Part shown: positions 6,750 through 12,214 of the stretch, piece by piece
How the letters are laid out: the number at the start of each line of letters is the position of its first letter
How positions within the stretch are numbered: the first letter of the stretch is position 1
DNA from: an uncultured Gemella sp.
Lineage (GTDB): Bacteria; Bacillota; Bacilli; Staphylococcales; Gemellaceae
Direction: 5' to 3'
NCBI GenBank assembly: GCA_927911695.1
Contig: CAKMQO010000238.1
Span: 1 to 12,214, forward strand
DNA: 12,214 nt
Made by a program: the position numbers and the translations under genes
Notes under the pieces: generated by a model
What the model saw: only the letters and a program-made list of their open reading frames with translations
Told to the model about the DNA's origin: nothing
Databases searched by the model: none

Positions 6750-7903
6750 CTAAATCTCTTTTGCTAATGTTTTTATAGCGTTAATAGCATAGTCTACTTC
6801 CTCATCTGTATTCATACTAGAGAATGAGAACCTTACTATCCCTTGTTCTTTTGTTCCCAATACTTCATGCATTAAAGGTGCACAATGTGCTCCAGGTCTA
6901 ACTGCAATGTCGTATTCCTCAGCAAGAACATCTGCAACATCTGAAGCTGATATTCCTTTAAAGTTCATTGCTACTACCGCAGTACGATCTTTTGTAAAAT
7001 CTCCATAAAACTCTAAACACTCTAAGTCTTTTAATTCATTATAGAATCTATTCGCAAAGTCGATTTTGTTTTTTTATAAAGATTTTCAATTCCATGCTTA
7101 TTTATATATTTTATCCCCTCATGTAAACCTAAGATTCCAGATGTATTTAAAGTACCCGCTTCTAAACGTAGTGGATATTCCCCAGGATGTTTCTCATCGA
7201 ATGTTCTAACACCACTTCCACCTACTTTAAATCTCTTAATCTCCGGTTCTTTAAGTCTCACGCATAGACCACCGATTCCTTGTGGCCCATATAAACTTTT
7301 ATGCCCTGTGAAACATAGTACGTCTATTCCCAATTCATCCATATTAATAGGTACTACTCCAGCTGTTTGCGAAGCATCTACAACTGAAATAATATTATGT
7401 CTTTTACAAATATCCGCAACTTTTTCTAAATCCACTATACTTCCTGTTACGTTTGAACTATGTGTAATAGCAATCATCTTAGTATTAGGTTTAATAGCTT
7501 TTTCTAGTTCATCATAATCGATTAAACCTGTTTTACCAGCTTTAACAATAGTATATTCACACCCTATTGTTTCATGTGCTAAATATATCGGCCTTAAAAC
7601 TGAATTATGCTCCATAGAAGTCGTAATAACGTGATCTTCTTTTTCTAACAGTCCTAAAATCGCAATATTTAAGCTTTCTGTAGAATTACTAGTAAAGACA
7701 ACCCTATCTTCTTCCTTCATACCGAAAAATTTTGCAACGTCACTTCTCGCTTCAAAAACTTCACGGAATGCATTATTTGCTTCATAATAACTACCTCTTG
7801 AAGCATTAGCATACTTTGCCGATGACAATACCTCATAGACTTTATCAGCTACTTCTTTTGGTTTTTTTAGTGATGTTGCACCGTAATCAAAATAATAACT
7901 CAT
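6750..7903 (-). CDS. Class V aminotransferase / cysteine desulfurase-like protein (one-base frameshift)
   Basis: A PLP enzyme related to SufS/NifS, closest in feel to the EF2568-type cysteine desulfurase family (TIGR01977) that accompanies selenium genes. Its probable role is to release selenium or sulfur from (seleno)cysteine for SelD or a carrier; this is inferred from context. The start MSYYFDYGATSLKKP is normal. PLP contacts include TSMEHNS (His99) and VDASQTAG (Asp177, Gln179), and the Schiff-base lysine is K202 in FTGHKSLYGPQG. The frame breaks in a run of seven T (7069-7075, plus strand) near residue 278 and stops at 7031. Adding one base restores a C-terminal domain with the catalytic cysteine motif RPGAHCAPLMHEVLGT (about Cys341) and IVRFSFS. 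The restored length, 384 aa, fits the family. Without the correction the protein lacks its catalytic cysteine. It lies 47 bases after selB and 10 before selA. Confidence 0.88.
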
Positions 7904-7950
7904 ATTACTTACCCCGTCTAAGTTATAAACAACCTAGCTCCCTTCAATAT

Positions 7951-9834
7951 TTATTTCTTAACTAAAACTCTATAGTTTTCTAAACGTCTAGTTATGCCAA
8001 TTTTATCCATATACTCTAAAATAGCCATAGAGTACTTTCTACTAGAACCTGTTATATCTCTAAATTCTGCCAGTCCAATTTTATCATTAGTTTTAAAATG
8101 GTTTTCTACTTTTTGGACAGCATCTTTAAATACTTTTTCATGTAAAACTAAATCAGCATCTAGTCTTACTACCGTATTATCTATTAGAGATTCTAATAAC
8201 TCAATTTTTGGTTTTTCACCATTCGTTAGTTCTTTAACACTTGGAGGTGTAAATCCTCCATCTAATAATGCTTTTTCTATTCTTTCTTTTTCTGCCAGTT
8301 GTTTCTTATCATAATTAACTTCGAAATCTTTTTCCGCAACTAAATTACCTTCTAATCGAATTTCGTTATTTACTATGAATAAATCTAACAGCTCTAGCAT
8401 TTCTTTTTGAGATATTTTAAACTTAGAAAGTACTTCAATCTTAGGAATACCTACTTTTAATTTAAATCTATTGTGATAGTCACTTAATAGTTTCTTCAGC
8501 TTCTCTAAAACTTCATCATATTTTTTCTTATGAATATAACCTAATTTTGTTTCATAGATTGTCGTACTTTCTACCAATGTGTTAATGACTCCTCAACCTC
8601 TTCTTTAGGAAGTTGAAGTTCTTTTAAAATAGTCTCTTTAGAATTTAAGTAATCAGTATGAGATAATAAATAGTTAGCGATTAAATCAGTTGTATTACCT
8701 TCAAGCTGAACTTTCAGTTTTTCTAAAATTTCTTCATTAAATCTACTATGTTTTTTAGGATTAGCATCTAATATTACCCCGCCACCTATTGTGATCATTG
8801 GTGAGTATGTACGGATAATAAATTTATCATAATTTTTAGCAGCAATTTCTTCTTCAAGTCGAAGTTGTGCAAAACTACTTTCTCCAGCTTTTAATAAGTC
8901 TGTTCCAAGCGGTACAACACGTGCCATTACTTCCTCAGTACCGATATAAACACGTACTCTATCCCATAATTCAAGATTTGCTCTCTCATCATTTATTAGT
9001 TTGATTTCAGTATCAAGCATGTATGTTTTTGTTAATGAACCTGCAGTGGCTAATGTATCTCCACGTTTTACATCATCAAACTTAATATTCGCTAAGTTTA
9101 TAGCTGTTCTTTGCCCTGCATAGGCAATTTCTACATCTTTTGAGTGAACTTGAATATTCCTAACTTTTGCTTTTACTTCTTTTGGATAAATTACTAATTC
9201 ATCCCCTACATTTATAACACCTTCTGTAAGAGTCCCTGTTACAACTGTTCCAAATCCTTTTACTTGGAATGAACGGTCAATATTAATTCTAGCATTTTTC
9301 TCAACATTTTTAGCAGCGATATCTTCTGTTTTCTTATCGATTGTAGCTAATAATATATCAAGTCCTTTTTTACTAATTGAATCAACTTCAATTATTGGAG
9401 AATTTTCAAGAACTGTACCTGAGATAAATTCTTGGATATCTTCTTTTACTAATTCTCTATATTCTTCTTCAACTAAATCTATTTTCGTCATTACGATAAT
9501 ATAATTTTCTATCCCTAATAACGTTAAGATATCAATATGTTCTTTAGTTTGCGGCATGATTCCTTCTCTAGAATCAACTAGTAGTAAAACTAAGTTTATA
9601 CCACTAACTCCTGCAAGCATATTTTTAATAAATCTCTCATGGCCGGGAACATCAACAACTCCACATCTCTTTCCACTCGGTAGATCAAAATATGCGAACC
9701 CAAGGTTAATAGACATCCCCCTGTCTTTTTTCTTCTTGAGTAGTATCTGTCTCAATTCCGCTCAGAGCCTTGATCAACGTAGTCTTACCGTGATCGATGT
9801 GCCCTGCCGTACCAATAATTACATTGTTATTCAT
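7951..9834 (-). CDS. selB: Selenocysteine-specific elongation factor SelB (two compensating single-base frameshifts)
   Basis: SelB is the EF-Tu-like GTPase that carries Sec-tRNA(Sec) to the ribosome and binds SECIS hairpins through C-terminal winged helices. From ATG 9834 (AAAGGTGA upstream) residues 8-19 form the P-loop [12 protein letters not shown]. Then come the switch region [20 protein letters not shown]3 [13 protein letters not shown]4 TKID, and beta-barrel domains ([19 protein letters not shown]). The C-terminus ([28 protein letters not shown]) is the last winged helix. The frame is broken twice. An extra base in a run of five C at 9717-9721 (plus strand) interrupts the switch region. 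A missing base near 8576-8577 splits [11 protein letters not shown] at about residue 420. The two shifts cancel, and correcting both gives 627 aa, normal for SelB. As written the gene yields three pieces. Confidence 0.93.
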
Positions 9835-9859
9835 ATATTTCACCTTTACACTATATTAA

Positions 9860-9924
9860 GAATAGAGATTATTTAAGAAAATTAAATTAAACATTTTAAA
9901 CTTTCTCTATGTTAATCTCTATTC
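9860..9924 (-). repeat. 12-bp perfect inverted repeat between the DUF3343 gene and selB
   Basis: GAATAGAGATTA and TAATCTCTATTC (9860-9871 and 9913-9924) are perfect 12-bp inverse complements around a 41-base AT-rich interval. They fill most of the 96-base gap before selB. No T run follows on the minus strand, so it does not look like a classical terminator. It could be an mRNA processing or stability element, or a folded 5' region that limits selB translation. The pairing is observed; any role is inferred. Confidence 0.55.
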
Positions 9925-9930
9925 AAAATT

Positions 9931-10204
9931 TTATTTAATTTTATAATCTTCTAATTCTTTTATTGCTCTCTTGATTCCAGTTTTTTTTAGAATAGTATAG
10001 TCCACGATATTCAATATTTTCCTCTTGTAACATTCTTACAATGTTATCAAAATTATCCCATGCTGTTTTTAGCATAAAACCACATCCTACACTTATTGAT
10101 GGATGGGTAGGGATTAATGATGCTGCAAGTTTTCTTTCTAAACAAATGTTATCAGCCTTTATTGAATCATGCGTACTATTAAAAACAATTAAACCTTCTT
10201 CCAC
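9931..10204 (-). CDS. DUF3343 putative Se/S carrier-like protein (probable one-base frameshift near the C-terminus)
   Basis: This small protein starts at GTG 10204, with AGGAGG seven bases upstream, and its start lies 11 bases after the yedF stop. It reads EEGLIVFNSTHDSIKADNI..., then IPTHPSISVGCGFMLKT with the conserved GCG (Cys41), then a terminal NIEYRGLYYSKK. These features match the DUF3343 family of short, putative selenium/sulfur carriers often found with sel genes. As written it ends at 9941 after 87 aa with an unusual tail (WNQESNKRIRRL). A run of eight T at 9981-9988 (plus strand) lies just before that tail. Removing one base gives TGIKRAIKELEDYKIK, a more natural amphipathic end, stopping at 9931 with 90 aa. 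I favour the corrected form. The biochemical role is unproven. Confidence 0.75.
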
Positions 10205-10215
10205 GCTATTTCCTC

Positions 10216-11016
10216 CTATGGTTGAATTACTTTGTTCGCTTTTCTCATATCTTCTACGATGAAGTACATGTTTGTTGGATTACCAACTGCTAAGTCAATC
10301 TTATGGTAGTCAATACATGCTCCACAACAAACTATTTCTACACCAGCGTCTTCTAGTGTTTTTAATTCTTCAATTACATGACTACGAGTTTTATCTACTA
10401 AAACTCCTCCATTATTGTAGAAAATAATTTTTTTAGGTAATACTTCTTGTTCCCCTAAAGCATATAGATAAGCTTTTATTAATCTTTTACCTAGCTCTTC
10501 ACTACCATGTCCCATTTGATCTTTGTTAATTACAACAATATAGCTGTCATCTTTAACAACTGGTACAGATTCTAATTGCGGTGCTTCTTCCTTAGTAATT
10601 TCTACTTTAAAGCCACCTTCAATATCAGAAACTTTAAATTCATAACTATTTTTATCAGCAAATTTTCTAAGACTTTCAACACTGTCTTCAGTTTTTACTA
10701 ATAACGTGACTTTTGTTTCTTCTTCTAATACACGTATAGCTTGAGTTACAGGTACAACACATGTATCACATAATGTATCAACAACTACACCCTCAGTAAC
10801 CTCTCCTTTAGAGATTGTAACGATATATTTATCTTTCGCTTCTTCTTTTACCGCAAAGTCATATCCTAGTTGAGTTGCCATTTTTTCTAAATTTTGTGTA
10901 GCAATAAAGTTATCTACAATTGTTTCGACTACATCATTGTCCACTAATAATTTTTTTGTTTGAATAACTGGCATTGGACAAGCTAAACCTTGTGCGTCTA
11001 GAATTTCTTTTTTCAT
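10216..11016 (-). CDS. yedF: Selenium metabolism protein YedF
   Basis: The 266-aa protein has an N-terminal TusA/SirA-like domain with the CPMP motif (DAQGLACPMPVIQTKKLL, Cys13). A linker region follows, then a C-terminal DsrE-like domain. That domain contains DQMGHGSEELGKRLIKAYLY, PKKIIFYNNGGVLV and CCGACIDYHKI, and ends TNMYFIVEDMRKANKVI. This two-domain layout is characteristic of the YedF selenium-associated family (TIGR03527). It is found almost only beside selD and is thought to handle a sulfur- or selenium-bound intermediate; its reaction is not established. The cysteine cluster in the C-terminal domain and CDTC near residues 82-85 are candidate carrier sites. ATG 11016 has AGGAG nine bases upstream and lies 26 bases after selD. 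The gene is intact. Confidence 0.92.
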   Translation of the reverse strand: MKKEILDAQGLACPMPVIQTKKLLVDNDVVETIVDNFIATQNLEKMATQLGYDFAVKEEAKDKYIVTISKGEVTEGVVVDTLCDTCVVPVTQAIRVLEEETKVTLLVKTEDSVESLRKFADKNSYEFKVSDIEGGFKVEITKEEAPQLESVPVVKDDSYIVVINKDQMGHGSEELGKRLIKAYLYALGEQEVLPKKIIFYNNGGVLVDKTRSHVIEELKTLEDAGVEIVCCGACIDYHKIDLAVGNPTNMYFIVEDMRKANKVIQP

Positions 11017-11042
11017 ACTTATATTCTCCTTTTATAACAGTT

Positions 11043-12068
11043 TTATTTAACGATAACTGCTTTTTCTTGTTTCTCTATAACTTTTCCTACGATAGCACTC
11101 TTAATTTCAAGAGTATTAAGTTTTTCTAATAATTCATGTGCTTCATCCTCTGGTAAGCTTATTAATAACCCACCTGAAGTTTGTGGATCATACATAATTT
11201 CTTCTAATGCAAAGTCTTTAACCTGATATTCTACATTTGGCTCAACAAACGTTCTGTTTAATTGTCCTCCTGCAGTAATAACAAATTCATTGGCACATTT
11301 ATATGCTTCTTCAATATACGGAATGTCTTTTGTATATACTTCTGCAGAATGTTTACCATCTAACATCTCTACAAGATGTCCTAGAAAACCAAATCCTGTG
11401 ATATCTGTACAACTATTTACGTTGAAATCTTTCATCATTTGGGCAGAGTATTTATTAAGTGTTGTCATTTGTTTAACACTTTGAGAAAATGCTTCTTCAG
11501 AACACTCTTTAACCATATGAGCTGTATTAATAATACTTACACCTAAAGGTTTTGTTACTATTAGTAAATCCCCTACTTTACAATTGTTATTTTGTAATAT
11601 TTTATCAGGATGAACAATTCCTGTTACTGATAAACCATATTTTGGTGTAGCATCATGAATAGAGTGCCCTCCAGCAAGCACTCCCCCTGCTTCATGAACT
11701 TTCTCAGCTCCACCTTTTAATATTTGATGTAATATTTCTAAGTCCATATTTTCTGGAAAGGCAACGATGTTTAAAGCTGAAATAACTTCTCCACCCATTG
11801 CATATACATCACTAAGGGCATTAGTCGCTGCAATTTGCCCATATAAATATGGATCATTAATCATTGTTGTAAAGAAATCTAAAGTTTGAATAATCGCCTT
11901 ATCTTCAGATATTTTATAAACAGCTGCATCATCTGAAGATTCATACCCTACTATTAGATTTTTATCTTCTTTTTTAGGAAGGTCTCTTAATATATCTGAT
12001 AAGGCCCCCGGCCCTATTTTCGAGTTTCACCCTCCGCAAACTATCATGTTCATTTTTTTCTCTGACAT
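11043..12068 (-). CDS. selD: Selenide, water dikinase SelD, itself a selenoprotein (in-frame UGA = Sec14)
   Basis: SelD makes selenophosphate from selenide and ATP. From ATG 12068, with AGGAGGT six bases upstream, the protein begins MSEKKMNMIVCGG, then UGA (12027-12029), then NSKIGPGALSDIL. The UGA stands where other SelD proteins carry the catalytic cysteine, three residues before the conserved lysine (U14...K17, matching C17...K20 of E. coli). Translation stays in frame through the UGA to the stop at 11043, giving 341 aa. Family motifs include ESSDDAAVY, IIQTLDFFTTMINDPYLYGQIAATNALSDVYAMGG (in parts), GGHSIHD, CTDITGFGFLGH and DPQTSGGLL. A gene finder that treats UGA as a stop would start the protein wrongly at Met 11864. 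It is the first gene of the selenium operon. Confidence 0.95.
11999..12029 (-). promoter_or_regulatory. Bacterial SECIS element with Sec UGA codon in selD
   Basis: Nine bases after the UGA (12027-12029) a perfect-register hairpin forms on the minus strand. AUAGGGCC (12010-12017) pairs with GGCCUUAU (11999-12006) over 8 bp (one G-U) around the loop GGG (12007-12009). UGA to loop is 17 nt, and the guanine-bearing loop and spacing fit known bacterial SECIS elements bound by SelB. The G/C-rich core stands out in an AT-rich gene, which suggests selection on the RNA structure. Confidence 0.85.
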
Positions 12069-12103
12069 ATTTACCTCCTGTGTTATAATACTACTTACCT
12101 ATA

Positions 12104-12132
12104 ATTATACTACTTCAGAACATTTTTTTAAA
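12104..12132 (-). promoter_or_regulatory. Probable promoter of the selenium operon
   Basis: On the minus strand a perfect -10 box TATAAT (12104-12109) lies 17 bases after a weak -35-like TTTAAA (12127-12132, four of six). The expected start near 12097 leaves about 30 bases before selD, which contain its ribosome-binding site. I see no riboswitch-like leader. Confidence 0.55.
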
Positions 12133-12155
12133 AGTATTATTTAGTTTTTTAATGT

Positions 12156-12203
12156 AAAAATAGACAACTAACTTAGAATCAATTTCATCTGTTAGTTGTC
12201 TAT
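12156..12203 (-). terminator. Intrinsic terminator of an upstream gene outside the window
   Basis: A 13-bp perfect stem, ATAGACAACTAAC with GTTAGTTGTCTAT (12160-12172 and 12191-12203), encloses an 18-base loop. On the minus strand it runs into TTTTT. It probably ends a minus-strand gene beyond the window and insulates the selenium operon. Plus-strand function is less likely because that side has only a broken T run. Confidence 0.75.
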
Positions 12204-12214
12204 AATTTTAATAT

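Noticed and set aside
9835..9930. tRNA-Sec (selC) or another RNA gene in the gap before selB
   Set aside because: The inverted repeat does not make a cloverleaf, and I found no T-loop consensus, TCA anticodon stem or CCA end. I saw no tRNA elsewhere in the window either.
11043..11864. SelD starting at Met 11864
   Set aside because: Reading through the UGA gives the conserved SelD N-terminus, the catalytic position and a strong ribosome-binding site at 12068; the internal Met is only an artefact of treating UGA as a stop.
1..12214. CRISPR arrays, insertion sequences, transposase remnants or attachment-site repeats around the R-M genes
   Set aside because: No regularly spaced repeats, transposase reading frames or flanking direct repeats were visible; the R-M locus may be acquired, but its boundaries leave no mark I can point to.

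Overview
The window looks like a chromosomal segment of a low-G+C Firmicute (roughly 30% G+C by eye). Ribosomal protein S21 is of the Bacillales type, promoters are strong sigma-A type, and Shine-Dalgarno sites are purine-rich. A Gemella-like member of the Bacillales is my best guess; this is inference, not proof. Every gene I support is on the minus strand, so transcription runs from high to low coordinates.

Layout, in transcription order. (1) 12214-12104: the terminator of an off-window gene, then a promoter. (2) 12068-4854: a selenium operon, selD - yedF - DUF3343 (putative Se/S carrier) - selB - cysteine desulfurase-like class V aminotransferase - selA - GNAT acetyltransferase, closed by a GCAA-loop terminator. 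(3) 4724-1681: a promoter, a 63-codon unknown gene, a Sau3AI/MutH-type restriction endonuclease and its C5-cytosine methyltransferase, expected from homology to act on GATC. (4) 1661-759: a YtxK-family SAM-dependent methyltransferase 19 nt behind the cytosine methyltransferase. (5) 693-270: the rpsU promoter, a structured leader, rpsU and its terminator. (6) 239-25: a promoter and a 51-aa single-pass membrane/coiled-coil small protein.

How the selenium genes fit together. SelD makes selenophosphate, SelA uses it to convert seryl-tRNA(Sec) to selenocysteyl-tRNA(Sec), and SelB delivers that tRNA to UGA codons followed by a SECIS hairpin. The desulfurase-like enzyme, YedF and the DUF3343 protein are plausible selenium mobilisation or carrier proteins. 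SelD is itself a selenoprotein: an in-frame UGA takes the place of the catalytic cysteine and is followed by an 8-bp hairpin with a GGG loop. selC (tRNA-Sec) is not in the window.

A strong caveat is that at least five, probably six, single-base indels interrupt otherwise well-conserved genes: the cytosine methyltransferase, selA, the desulfurase, selB twice, and probably DUF3343. Most lie in homopolymer runs. An intact GATC endonuclease beside a broken cognate methyltransferase would be lethal unless something else protects the DNA, so sequencing or assembly errors are the simplest explanation. Real decay or phase variation cannot be excluded from this sequence alone.
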